From contig NZ_SBJH01000095.1 of assembly GCF_004368405.1 (NCBI RefSeq), positions 62,001 through 126,000 of the forward strand: DNA of 64,000 bases, in the 5' to 3' direction. A model generated the notes under the pieces. The model made no database searches, was not told the DNA's origin, and saw only the letters and a program-made list of their open reading frames with translations. The stretch is from Olivibacter sp. XZL3. Its GTDB lineage: Bacteria; Bacteroidota; Bacteroidia; Sphingobacteriales; Sphingobacteriaceae. This document shows positions 27,755 through 36,118 of the stretch, piece after piece (position 1 is the first letter of the stretch; every line of letters begins with the position of its first letter). The position numbers and the translations under genes were made by a program.

Positions 27755-29215
27755 ATGAAAACAAAAAATATTCTCAAAATAGTTTGCTTCGTCTCCGTCT
27801 TCAGCACCTTACAGTTCACGTCTTGTAGCGAATCGGAATACCTCGACCGCGTCTCTCCCACCGAGCTGAGCGACGCCGATATTTTCAGCACTCCTGCCCG
27901 AATCGAAGGATTGGTTAATGGCATATATGCCGCTTTAAAGGACGCTAATTTCTACGGAGGTCGGCTGCTCATGTTTCTGGATGCCGGCGGAGAAGATTTT
28001 ATCAATACCACCGTAAATTCCTTTACCGGTTTTGAAGCCTGGGCGCACACAGTGAATTCCGGATCAGCAGATGTGATTAATGTATGGTCGGCGGGCTATA
28101 CCACAATCAATAACGCCAATATAGTGATCGATGGACTGAGTGATCCGGAAAACGCAGCCGTTGTTGGCGATCAGCTGGCAGCCCAATATATCGCCGAGGC
28201 GAAGTTTCTACGTGCCTTATCGTATTATACGATGATTACCCTATTTGCCCGTCCTTATATCGACGACAACGGAGCTTCTCCGGGATTGCCTTTAAGGCTT
28301 CAGGCTGAAACATCGACAGAAAACAACGATTTAGCGCGCAGCACCGTTGCGGAAGTGTACCAACAGATCATCCAAGATCTGGATGAAGCAGAATCCGATC
28401 TGCCAGACAACTATGCCAACGCTTTACTCAACACCACGAGAGCACATAGCAGCACGGCTATTGCGCTAAAAACCCGCGTTTACCTCAGTCAAGCTAATTG
28501 GCCTCGTGTAATTGCCGAAGCACAGAAAATCGTCCCTCAGGCGAGCGCACCTTTCTCGACCACCTTTGGCGTACAACACGCGCTACAAGCGGACCCGGTC
28601 AGCGCTATTATGATAGACATGACCACCACGGAATCTATTCTATCCATGCCTTTTACCAATTTAGACTATTACAGCGGCCAGAACGCCATTGGTTATATGT
28701 ACGATCAGAATGCCGAATATTACTTAAACCCTGCCGGTATATTCGGAGATAGCCAATGGGCGGAGACAGATGCACGAAGGGGCTTTTTACGCTTAAACGC
28801 CAACAACGGGCGCAGTTTCCTAACGAAATTCGGAAATCAGTCTCCTTACCTCATCTACATCCCGGTTATCCGCTATTCTGAAGTTTTATTGAACTACGCC
28901 GAAGCGGCCGCTGAGACAGGAGATGTAACGATGGCCGCCAGTCTACTGAATGCCGTCCATGCGCGATCGGATGAATCCTATACTTTTTCCAATGAGGTGT
29001 TATCCAACAGTACCGGTCTGGTAGATGCCATTTTAAAAGAAAGACGCATAGAACTCTTAGGAGAAGGATTCCGTTCGAACGATATTAGGCGGCGCTTGCA
29101 AACGTTCCCCGCCAAGTCGGGGCCAACACCTGCTCAGGCTGTAGCGCCAAGTGCCAGCAATTATATTTGGCCGATTTCGAACAATGAGTTAGTAACAAAT
29201 GCTTTGATCAATTAG
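27755..29215 (+). CDS. SusD/RagB-family nutrient-binding lipoprotein
   Basis: SusD partner of the SusC just upstream. The ATG at 27755 gives a standard lipoprotein signal ending FTSC; an in-frame ATG at 27701 would add 18 charged residues that do not fit. The mature part shows the SusD pattern: LVNGIYAALKDANFYGG, AEAKFLRALSYYTMITLFARPY, IRYSEVLLNYAEAAAETG and KERRIELLGEGFRSNDIRRR. Length about 486 residues. No glycosidase or sulfatase is adjacent, so this is an orphan SusCD pair. Confidence 0.93.
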   Translation: MKTKNILKIVCFVSVFSTLQFTSCSESEYLDRVSPTELSDADIFSTPARIEGLVNGIYAALKDANFYGGRLLMFLDAGGEDFINTTVNSFTGFEAWAHTVNSGSADVINVWSAGYTTINNANIVIDGLSDPENAAVVGDQLAAQYIAEAKFLRALSYYTMITLFARPYIDDNGASPGLPLRLQAETSTENNDLARSTVAEVYQQIIQDLDEAESDLPDNYANALLNTTRAHSSTAIALKTRVYLSQANWPRVIAEAQKIVPQASAPFSTTFGVQHALQADPVSAIMIDMTTTESILSMPFTNLDYYSGQNAIGYMYDQNAEYYLNPAGIFGDSQWAETDARRGFLRLNANNGRSFLTKFGNQSPYLIYIPVIRYSEVLLNYAEAAAETGDVTMAASLLNAVHARSDESYTFSNEVLSNSTGLVDAILKERRIELLGEGFRSNDIRRRLQTFPAKSGPTPAQAVAPSASNYIWPISNNELVTNALIN

Positions 29216-29233
29216 GTTGTTAGCTTTACACGA

Positions 29234-29276
29234 GGCTGTCTTCTATATTTGCTTGGAACAAACATAGGAGACAGCC
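29234..29276 (+). terminator. Long hairpin after the second susD gene
   Basis: GGCTGTCTTCTAT pairs with ATAGGAGACAGCC over 13 positions (one wobble); inside it TTTG (29248-29251) pairs with CAAA (29259-29262), leaving a 7-nt loop. There is no T-run, so it may act as a 3'-end stabiliser or processed end rather than a simple terminator. It lies 18 nt after the stop. Confidence 0.5.
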
Positions 29277-29382
29277 ACGTTCTCCAAGATCAAGCCGAAG
29301 TTGAAACCGCCCCTTATTTAACCGAAATTTCACAGAAAATTAACCCGCAACTCATACGTGATTATAAAATTTGCTAAAAACA

Positions 29383-29613
29383 ATGTCTACAACCATGGAA
29401 AGCTTCAACATCGAAATCACTGACAATCAATATTTGATACGTTTACAGCGTTCAGAGTTTGATCTGAACACTTTGTACACCTTGTTAAAAAATTTAGGTG
29501 CCGATATACCCTCTTTTAGGAGCAATCGCATTGATTTGGACGACGACATGATCAAAAGTTATCGAAACGAAGAGGATCTAGGCGATCGTTTCGACTATTT
29601 ATTAGATAAATAA
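29383..29613 (+). CDS. Small conserved-looking hypothetical protein
   Basis: A 76-residue acidic protein from the ATG at 29383; a second ATG at 29395 is also possible. It has no signal peptide or membrane helix, and no motif that I recognise. The pattern is alternating strands followed by a helix, ending in a run with many Asp (DLDDDMIKSY ... DYLLDK). It stands alone between the SusCD pair and the PUR-family gene. It is accepted as a gene because the frame is uninterrupted, the composition is protein-like, and nothing else fits here. Confidence 0.6.
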   Translation: MSTTMESFNIEITDNQYLIRLQRSEFDLNTLYTLLKNLGADIPSFRSNRIDLDDDMIKSYRNEEDLGDRFDYLLDK

Positions 29614-29754
29614 TCGTTTAAACGCACAATATTTTTTCATTTTTTTATTGCACCTCTAAAAGATAAAAAAAATGCTGAAAGAGGCATTCAAGTCGCTTTT
29701 TAAACCAAAAAACCAGCCGTTGATAAACTATTTTTCTACCATTGTAAAAATCTA

Positions 29755-29787
29755 TTTGCATTATTAGAAAATATTGATTTATATTTA
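29755..29787 (+). promoter_or_regulatory. Promoter of the PUR-family gene
   Basis: TTTG (29755-29758), 21-nt spacer, TATATTTA (29780-29787, one mismatch to TAnnTTTG). Predicted start of transcription is about 30 nt upstream of the ATG at 29824. Confidence 0.4.
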
Positions 29788-29823
29788 TACCGAATCGGAG
29801 AACTTAAACTTAAAGATTTGACA

Positions 29824-30150
29824 ATGGGAGATTTTGACAACAAAGAACGGGAAGAAGTTTTTTCAAAAAAGGTAAGAGCAGGAAAGCGCACCTATTTTTT
29901 TGACGTGAAGGCCACGAGATCGAATGATTACTATGTAACCATTACAGAAAGTAAAAAGAGACTGGAAGATGGCGTGTTTGTGAAACATAAAATTTTCTTG
30001 TACAAAGAAGATTTTGAAAAATTTGCTGAAGGACTTAATGACACTGTCGAATATATTAAGGCCCATCAAGAAGTAGTTGAAAAACGTTATGAGTTCAGCG
30101 AAAACGGAGTGACTGCTGACTTGAAAAAAGACGACGATTTTTCATTCTAA
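29824..30150 (+). CDS. PUR-family DNA/RNA-binding protein (DUF3276)
   Basis: Small single-stranded nucleic acid binding protein related to Pur-alpha, of 108 residues. The family pattern is visible: KVRAGKRTYFFDVKATRSNDYYVTITESKK, a basic-aromatic strand set typical of a PUR repeat, followed by HKIFLYKEDFEKFAEGLNDTVEYI. I use the ATG at 29824; the frame reaches back to a TTG at 29818. In Bacteroidota these genes are usually short and monocistronic, and here the gene has its own promoter-like signal and a strong terminator. The physiological role is not established to my knowledge. Confidence 0.88.
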   Translation: MGDFDNKEREEVFSKKVRAGKRTYFFDVKATRSNDYYVTITESKKRLEDGVFVKHKIFLYKEDFEKFAEGLNDTVEYIKAHQEVVEKRYEFSENGVTADLKKDDDFSF

Positions 30151-30180
30151 AGACTGCTTAATTGACCGAAATCAGTTAAG

Positions 30181-30208
30181 AGCCTCAACGATTTGAGGCT
30201 TTTTTTTC
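30181..30208 (+). terminator. Intrinsic terminator of the PUR-family gene
   Basis: Perfect stem AGCCTCAA - CGAT - TTGAGGCT followed by eight T, 30 nt after the stop codon. This is the clearest textbook terminator in the window. Confidence 0.9.
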
Positions 30209-30242
30209 TTAAAGTATCTGTTTAATAGCGGCCATCAATAAT

Positions 30243-30296
30243 CTTCATGATCCTTCATCCCATGATTGTGCGTTCGATCATGAAGGTTTTGTTTTT
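30243..30296 (+). terminator. Second hairpin with T-rich tail
   Basis: CTTCATGATC (30243-30252) and GATCATGAAG (30276-30285) form a perfect 10-pair stem around a 23-nt loop, followed by G and then a T-rich tail. It lies 35 nt after the previous terminator and just before the decayed metallopeptidase start. It may be a backup terminator or the end of a small RNA. Confidence 0.45.
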
Positions 30297-30326
30297 AAAA
30301 AACATCATACACCAAATTGGACTATT

Positions 30327-30407
30327 ATGCGCCCGAAAGGCAGAAGGGAAAGCGACAACTTTGAAGACCGCAGAGGGATGTCGGGAAGAGGTTGTGTAGA
30401 GAAGTAA
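30327..30407 (+). pseudogene. Remnant of a YpfJ-type neutral zinc metallopeptidase (N-terminal stub)
   Basis: A 26-codon frame reading MRPKGRRESDNFEDRRGMSG, then six more residues and a stop. The words GRRESDN-EDRR are the hallmark N-terminus of the YpfJ/Zn_peptidase_2 family (E. coli YpfJ begins MRWQGRRESDNVEDRR, from memory). The family is normally close to 290 residues with a membrane helix and an HEVGHH zinc site; none of that follows here. The sequence runs within 50 nt into the DUF983 start. The best reading is a large internal deletion that left the first ~20 codons. Its short length keeps this tentative. Confidence 0.6.
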
Positions 30408-30454
30408 ACAACGATGAAATTAGCACAATCTGAAGATAAAATTGTTCAATCTAC

Positions 30455-30889
30455 ATGGAGCACGACAATCATTCCACTAAATTTATTCCAGCCTTTCCGG
30501 CAATGCTAAAAGGAAAATGCGCTCGCTGTAGGCGGGGCAACATGTTTAAGAGCTTTTTCTCGAGTGCTATGTATGAAGAGTGCAGCCATTGCGGCTTAAC
30601 TTTTGAACGCAATCCGGGTTATTTCTACACGGCCATGTATGTAACCTATGTTTTTAATGTCGCCGAAATCGTAACGCTTGGCATTGCCACCTTTGTGCTG
30701 TCGGGCGGATCCGACAACCCTTGGTTATATGTAGGTATTATTATTCCGGGAATCTTACTTTTGGCACCACTCAACTTTCGGTATTCCCGTATTATACAAA
30801 TGTATTGGCTAGACCCGACGCTCAAATACCGACCGGAGTTATCAGGCGACAAAACGGATCCGCAAGAAGCAAAAGACAATAAGGCCTAG
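30455..30889 (+). CDS. DUF983 zinc-ribbon membrane protein
   Basis: A 144-residue protein with a predicted zinc ribbon (Cys22-x2-Cys25 and Cys43-x2-Cys46, in KCARCRRGNMF and CSHCGLTF), the DUF983 hallmark ERNPGYFYTAMYVTY, then two hydrophobic helices (about 60-85 and 90-110). Function is unknown for the family. The start is the ATG at 30455. Its stop codon ends directly against the stop codon of the convergent small membrane protein gene. Confidence 0.85.
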   Translation: MEHDNHSTKFIPAFPAMLKGKCARCRRGNMFKSFFSSAMYEECSHCGLTFERNPGYFYTAMYVTYVFNVAEIVTLGIATFVLSGGSDNPWLYVGIIIPGILLLAPLNFRYSRIIQMYWLDPTLKYRPELSGDKTDPQEAKDNKA

Positions 30890-31051
30890 CTAACTGCGCC
30901 TTGTGTTCCGCCTACGCGCCAAACCTAATACAAGTGCTACGATGGCCAGCACCAACGCTATATAAATCAGGTTTCCTACAGCGTACACAAAAGTACCGAT
31001 TGCCCATCCTACCAATAATATAATTGCGATAATATAAAATAGTGTTCTCAT
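30890..31051 (-). CDS. Tiny membrane protein, lmo0937/DUF5670 type
   Basis: A 53-residue protein with two hydrophobic helices separated by a glycine/asparagine turn (TLFYIIAIILLVGWAIGTFVY, then GNLIYIALVLAIVALVLGLA) and a very basic tail RRRNTRRS. This is the layout of the lmo0937/DUF5670 family. I chose the ATG at 31051 because the residues upstream do not fit the family. It is often seen in several copies in Bacteroidota and is suspected to be stress-related; I have no evidence for its function here. Confidence 0.75.
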   Translation of the reverse strand: MRTLFYIIAIILLVGWAIGTFVYAVGNLIYIALVLAIVALVLGLARRRNTRRS

Positions 31052-31128
31052 AGAGTATCTGTCTGTTACTAGAACAACCGACGAGCTTATCCTTTTGTTT
31101 TTCAGCAAGGGATAACAATCGCACAATC

Positions 31129-31160
31129 ATTGCATATAAAGCCAATTTTATCTAAGTTTG
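31129..31160 (+). promoter_or_regulatory. Promoter of pyrR-pyrB
   Basis: ATTG (31129-31132, 3 of 4 to TTTG), 20-nt spacer, and TAAGTTTG (31153-31160, a perfect TAnnTTTG). Transcription would start near 31167, giving a leader of about 95 nt. I found no terminator-antiterminator structure in that leader. Confidence 0.5.
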
Positions 31161-31261
31161 CAAAACATAAGTAATACTTCCATTAGCTTGAGGCAATTAC
31201 AAAGATTAGCGGGGAAAAAGAAGAAAACAAGGTTTTATACGCTTAACCAAACAGATTTCTA

Positions 31262-31813
31262 ATGCAACAATCTATACTATTAAGTGGTCCAAAATTCCAG
31301 ATCACCATCCAGCGTCTTTGCCAGCAGTTAATCGAAAACCACCACGATTTTAAGAACTCGGTCATCATCGGTATCCAACCAAGAGGAATATATCTTGCAA
31401 AACGGATACGCGAGGAGCTCCAGCGGACATTAAAGGTAGACGACATTTTGTTCGGAGAGCTAGACATCACATTTTACAGAGATGACTTTCGGCGCAAAGA
31501 AAATGGCCCGCTTGTTCCGAACAGCACCAATATAAATTTCGTAATTGAAAACAAAAAGGTCATTTTGATTGATGACGTGCTATGGACAGGTCGGACTATT
31601 CGGTCTTCGCTCGATGCGATACAAGCCTTTGGTCGGCCCGAGAAAGTGGAATTACTGGTGCTGGTTGATCGCCGATTCTCTAGGCATCTACCTATACAGC
31701 CAGATTACATAGGCATACAGGTCGACTCCATTAACTCACAACGCGTGATCGTCAATTGGCATGAAACTGATACGCAAGACCAAATAATTCTCTTAACAGA
31801 AGAAAACGATTAA
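31262..31813 (+). CDS. pyrR: PyrR: uracil phosphoribosyltransferase / pyr operon regulator
   Basis: PyrR-family protein of 183 residues. The PRPP-binding motif is KVILIDDVLWTGRTIRSSLDA (near residue 100), and the other family blocks are GIQPRGIYLAKRI and VLVDRRFSRHLPIQPDYIG. In Gram-positives PyrR binds pyr mRNA and also makes UMP from uracil. Here it lies 18 nt before pyrB, with no visible attenuator in the leader, so regulation of the classical type is unproven and it may act mainly in salvage. Confidence 0.93.
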   Translation: MQQSILLSGPKFQITIQRLCQQLIENHHDFKNSVIIGIQPRGIYLAKRIREELQRTLKVDDILFGELDITFYRDDFRRKENGPLVPNSTNINFVIENKKVILIDDVLWTGRTIRSSLDAIQAFGRPEKVELLVLVDRRFSRHLPIQPDYIGIQVDSINSQRVIVNWHETDTQDQIILLTEEND

Positions 31814-31831
31814 ATTTTTGATTGCATAAAA

Positions 31832-32770
31832 ATGGCAGAAACAGCACAACAGCTAAGCACTCAACACCTTCTCGGCATAAAAGATCTTACCACAGAAGAT
31901 ATACACTTGATTTTGGAAACGGCTAGCACTTTCAAAGATGTCATTAACCGCCCAATCAAAAAGGTGCCTTCCTTGCGAGATATTACCATAGCGAATGTAT
32001 TTTTCGAAAATTCCACGCGGACGCGGCTTTCTTTTGAGCTCGCCGAAAAGCGCCTGTCTGCCGATGTCATCAACTTTGCGGCCTCCTCGTCGTCGGTGAG
32101 CAAAGGAGAAACGCTGATTGACACGGTCAACAACATATTAGCAATGAAAGTGGATATGATTGTTATGCGTCACCCCTATCCGGGTGCGGGCGTATTCTTG
32201 AGCAAACATGTCAATGCGCAGATCATAAATGCCGGCGACGGTGCACATGAGCACCCTACACAAGCCTTACTCGACGCCTTCTCCATTAGCGAGCAATACG
32301 GCGACGTTGCGGGAAAGAAGGTTGCCATCATTGGCGATATCCTACATTCGCGTGTTGCCCTTTCGAACATACTATGCCTGCAAAAATTAGGGGCCGAGGT
32401 GCTCGTTTGCGGTCCAACGACACTCATTCCGAAATATATCGCTTCCTTAGGCGTCAAGATAGAGCATGATTTACTCAAAGCGCTTCGTTGGTGTGATGTA
32501 GCAAACATGCTGCGGATTCAATTGGAAAGGCAAGACATCAACTACTTTCCGTCTTTACGCGAGTACTCCATGTTGTATGGTTTAAATAAAACCATCCTCG
32601 AATCGTTGGATAAAAAAATAACCATCATGCATCCCGGTCCGATTAACCGCGGCGTGGAAATCACCAGTGACGTGGCTGACAGCAAGCATTCGATTATACT
32701 TGATCAGGTACAAAATGGTGTCGCCGTCAGGATGGCTGTGCTGTATCTACTTGCCGGAAAACGAATTTAG
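31832..32770 (+). CDS. pyrB: Aspartate carbamoyltransferase, catalytic subunit
   Basis: Joins carbamoyl phosphate and aspartate, the first committed step of pyrimidine synthesis. The 312 residues fit the catalytic chain. The carbamoyl-phosphate site is [13 protein letters not shown] (near 57); other blocks are [35 protein letters not shown] (near 138) and the aspartate-site region [12 protein letters not shown] (near 268). No regulatory chain (pyrI) is adjacent. It is co-transcribed with pyrR. Confidence 0.97.
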   Translation: MAETAQQLSTQHLLGIKDLTTEDIHLILETASTFKDVINRPIKKVPSLRDITIANVFFENSTRTRLSFELAEKRLSADVINFAASSSSVSKGETLIDTVNNILAMKVDMIVMRHPYPGAGVFLSKHVNAQIINAGDGAHEHPTQALLDAFSISEQYGDVAGKKVAIIGDILHSRVALSNILCLQKLGAEVLVCGPTTLIPKYIASLGVKIEHDLLKALRWCDVANMLRIQLERQDINYFPSLREYSMLYGLNKTILESLDKKITIMHPGPINRGVEITSDVADSKHSIILDQVQNGVAVRMAVLYLLAGKRI

Positions 32771-32911
32771 ACGCAGCAACCGAAAAAAATCACCGTGCAC
32801 ATTATTTCACAACTATTGCCGTTATAGTAAGAGGTTATTAACATTTGTTAAGTAATAGTGTACAAAACTTCATAACGTCCCATTAATTTAGTATAAAAGA
32901 ATTTGAACAAC

Positions 32912-35900
32912 ATGTTTAATAAATTCACTCGTATTAGTCTAGCACTTAGTCTTTTTGCCAGTAGTGCAGTGGCCCAACAAAGTGCTTGGCAATCTCTCAA
33001 CCAAGCTTACAAAACAGGTATGGAGCTATACGAAAAAGGGAAATATGCCTCCGCTTACAACCAACTGGGTAAAGTGGAAACCTTACGTACAAGCACCACG
33101 ATTCAACAGGATGAAGGCGATCAAATTTCTTTGCTTAAAGAAAACGCACGATTCTACCAAGCCGTCTGTGCGCTGGAATTAGGTAATCATGATGCAGAAG
33201 GCTTATTCTTAAAATTCATAAAGGATCACCCAACGAGCGCTAATACCAAAGCGGCTTATTTTCAAGTAGGACGCTCTTATTTTGCAAAAAAGAACTACCC
33301 AAAAGCGATTGAGTGGTTTAAAAAGCTGGATAACGGAAATTTAAGCGGCGCCGAGAATACAGAATACCGTTTCAAGCTTGGCTATGCGCTTTTTATGACA
33401 GAAGATTATCAAGCCGCGAAACCGCTGTTTGAGCGCTTAAAAGAAGAGCGAGGGCAATATCAAGAAGCATCGGTTTACTATTATGCCTATCTTTCCTATC
33501 TGGACGCTGAGTATAAGGTCGCACTCAGGGAATTTGAGCGCCTCAAAGGGTCGAAAACGTACGAGAACAGCTATCCTTATTATATTGCAGCGCTCTATTT
33601 CCTCGACAAGCGTTATGACGATGTACTTTCTTATATACTTCCGATATTAGAGCGCACCAAACAGGAAAATGAAACAGAGATATTCCGGATTGTAGGAGCT
33701 ACCTACTTTGCGAAGAACGACTTAGCAAAATCAAAAGAATACTATGATAAGTTTCAGGCTCGCGATCAAGGAAAAACCCAGAATAATCAAGACGATTACC
33801 AGATCGGATATATAGCTTACAAAAATGGCAATTATGAAAAGGCTATTAAAGAGCTAGAAAAGTTAACAGAACCCGATGCCTATTTCCAAAGTGGCATGAT
33901 CATTCTCGGCGATTCATTTCTAAAGCTTGGCAATAAGGAAAGCGCCCGAAACGCCTTTTTTAGAGCGTCCAAACTTGATTTCGATCCGTCTATGAAAGAG
34001 CAGGGACTTTTGAATTACGCGAAATTATCTTATGAGCTGGAATTTCACCAGGTAGCACTGGATGCTACACAAGAATACCTGAAAACCTATCCCCGCTCGA
34101 AAAACGTCGACGAAGCGAAAACCTTGTTAGCAGAAGTTTTACTTAGCACGAAGAATTACCGCTCAGCTGTTGATATTCTGGAATCCATCCCGAAACGGAC
34201 AAAGGAAGCGAATGCCGCTTACCAGAAAGTAACCTATTTCCGCGGATTGGAATACTATAATGAACGCGCATTTGAAAACGCGATTTCTATCTTTATGCGT
34301 TCTGAGCAAAACCCCTACGACCCCGAACTGCTTGCTCTGGCCACCTATTGGAAAGCGGAGGCAATGTATGAAGTAAGAAAATACGGAGAGGCGACCACCA
34401 ACTTCAGCAAGTTTTTACAATATCCGGCTGCAAAGAATACCGACGTATACAACTACGCCAACTACGCACTTGCTTATGCGGCATTCCGCAATGACAATTA
34501 CCGCACCTCCGCCAACTATTTTGCTAAATTCCTGAACAGTGGGGAACCGATTGAGCTTAATACCAGAAACGATGCGATTGCTCGTTTGGGCGATTCATAT
34601 TTTATGCTGAAAGACTATGGTCGTGCCATGGAGCAATATAATAAGCTCATGAGTTCAAAAGCAAAGACGCAGGACTATGCCTTGTTCCAAAGTGGAATTA
34701 TCAGAGGTTTGCAAGGCGATGCCGACGGAAAAATCGCTATTATGACTGATCTGCTAGCGAGATATCCCAATTCAAATTATGCGGACGATGCCAGCTTTGA
34801 GATACCTTACACCTTCTTCTTAAAAGGTGAAAACGAAATCGCTATTCAGGGACTTCAGGATATGATTGAAAAGTATCCGCGCAGTAGCTATGTACCAAGA
34901 GCGCTGGTAACCATTGGCTTGGTACAATATAACAGCGACAATAATGACGCCGCTATCAGAACCTTCCAACGTGTGGTTGAACAACACGCCACAACGGAAG
35001 AGGCAAAACAAGCGCTGAAATCCATACAGAACATTTATATTGATAAAGGTGACGCGCAAGGATTTCTGGATTATGCAAGTACAACCGCCATTGGTGACCT
35101 GTCCACAGCCGAACAGGACAATATAACCTTCCAGGTGGCAAACAACTATTTTTCAAGGGGAGATTACCAAGCAGCTATTGACGCGGTAAACGCTTACTTT
35201 GATAAATTCCCCAAACCCTTACAGGAAAAATTTGCACGCTTCATCCGGGCGGAAAGCTTGTACAAAACCGGGCATCCACAAGAGGCATTGCACGACTTCA
35301 ACATTATTTTGAACGATTGGACCAGCGCTTATACGGAACGTACGCTATTGAGCGTATCTAATTTATACCTCGATCAAAAGAAATATAACGAGGCGATCGC
35401 TCCTTTGAAGAAATTAGAACTGACCGCCGAATATAAGTCGCACTACAGCTTTGCCATTAACAATCTGATGGTGGCTTACTTCCATATTCACGACTTCGAT
35501 AATACGCTTATGTACGCACAGTATGTTAGAGAGTATGAGAAGTCGTCTGTAGAAGATAAGGCAAAGGCCGACCTATACGCAGCGAAGGCACATATGTTGA
35601 AAGGCGACTTGACTACAGCCAGAAAAGAATTAGAAAGTGCCGTGGCAAGCAGCCAAACCGTTGTTGGCGCGGAAGCAAAATATAATATCGGCAAATTGCA
35701 ATATGAGGCAGGCGAATACAAAGCGGCTCAAGAAACTGCTTTCGACCTAATCAAAAATATGCCGTCATATGATTACTGGGTGGCCAAAAGCTTTATTTTG
35801 TTGGCCGACTGTTATATCAAGCTGAAAGATGAATTCCAGGCAAAGAGCACCCTACAAAGTATTATCGAAAACTATGAGGGCAAAGATGACATCATTCCGA

Positions 35901-36070
35901 CGGCGAAAGAACGTTTAGAAAAAATAACCGGAAAGAAAACAGATAATAAGAAAGCAACAGATAGTGTAAAAACGAAAAGCGACTCTACTGCGGTAGACAG
36001 CGTTGAAACTGACAGCACGGTCGTAGAACCAGACAGCGTAGCGCTGGATTCGTCGGCAGTTGAGAAATAG
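32912..36070 (+). CDS. Large exported tetratricopeptide-repeat protein
   Basis: A 1052-residue protein with a Sec signal peptide (LALSLFASSAVAQQ) and TPR units over almost its whole length. The 34-36-residue period and alternating Ala/Tyr/Phe positions are obvious, e.g. AYFQVGRSYFAKKNYPKAIE and EAKYNIGKLQYEAGEYKAAQ. The last 45 residues are a low-complexity tail rich in Asp, Ser, Thr and Val (DSTVVEPDSVALDSSAVE). The ATG at 32912 is preferred over an in-frame TTG at 32903. It heads the block barrel - SPOR protein - ExbB - ExbD - TonB-like, so it is probably a periplasmic scaffold comparable to CpoB/YbgF of Tol-Pal. That comparison is inference from domain and context. Confidence 0.85.
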   Translation: MFNKFTRISLALSLFASSAVAQQSAWQSLNQAYKTGMELYEKGKYASAYNQLGKVETLRTSTTIQQDEGDQISLLKENARFYQAVCALELGNHDAEGLFLKFIKDHPTSANTKAAYFQVGRSYFAKKNYPKAIEWFKKLDNGNLSGAENTEYRFKLGYALFMTEDYQAAKPLFERLKEERGQYQEASVYYYAYLSYLDAEYKVALREFERLKGSKTYENSYPYYIAALYFLDKRYDDVLSYILPILERTKQENETEIFRIVGATYFAKNDLAKSKEYYDKFQARDQGKTQNNQDDYQIGYIAYKNGNYEKAIKELEKLTEPDAYFQSGMIILGDSFLKLGNKESARNAFFRASKLDFDPSMKEQGLLNYAKLSYELEFHQVALDATQEYLKTYPRSKNVDEAKTLLAEVLLSTKNYRSAVDILESIPKRTKEANAAYQKVTYFRGLEYYNERAFENAISIFMRSEQNPYDPELLALATYWKAEAMYEVRKYGEATTNFSKFLQYPAAKNTDVYNYANYALAYAAFRNDNYRTSANYFAKFLNSGEPIELNTRNDAIARLGDSYFMLKDYGRAMEQYNKLMSSKAKTQDYALFQSGIIRGLQGDADGKIAIMTDLLARYPNSNYADDASFEIPYTFFLKGENEIAIQGLQDMIEKYPRSSYVPRALVTIGLVQYNSDNNDAAIRTFQRVVEQHATTEEAKQALKSIQNIYIDKGDAQGFLDYASTTAIGDLSTAEQDNITFQVANNYFSRGDYQAAIDAVNAYFDKFPKPLQEKFARFIRAESLYKTGHPQEALHDFNIILNDWTSAYTERTLLSVSNLYLDQKKYNEAIAPLKKLELTAEYKSHYSFAINNLMVAYFHIHDFDNTLMYAQYVREYEKSSVEDKAKADLYAAKAHMLKGDLTTARKELESAVASSQTVVGAEAKYNIGKLQYEAGEYKAAQETAFDLIKNMPSYDYWVAKSFILLADCYIKLKDEFQAKSTLQSIIENYEGKDDIIPTAKERLEKITGKKTDNKKATDSVKTKSDSTAVDSVETDSTVVEPDSVALDSSAVEK

Positions 36071-36118
36071 GCTTTATAAATTTTAGAGATCATTCATACT
36101 ATCTAAATAAAAAGAACC

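Noticed and set aside
31167-31261. Riboswitch or PyrR attenuator in the pyrR leader.
   Set aside because: No alternative hairpins or terminator can be drawn in this stretch.
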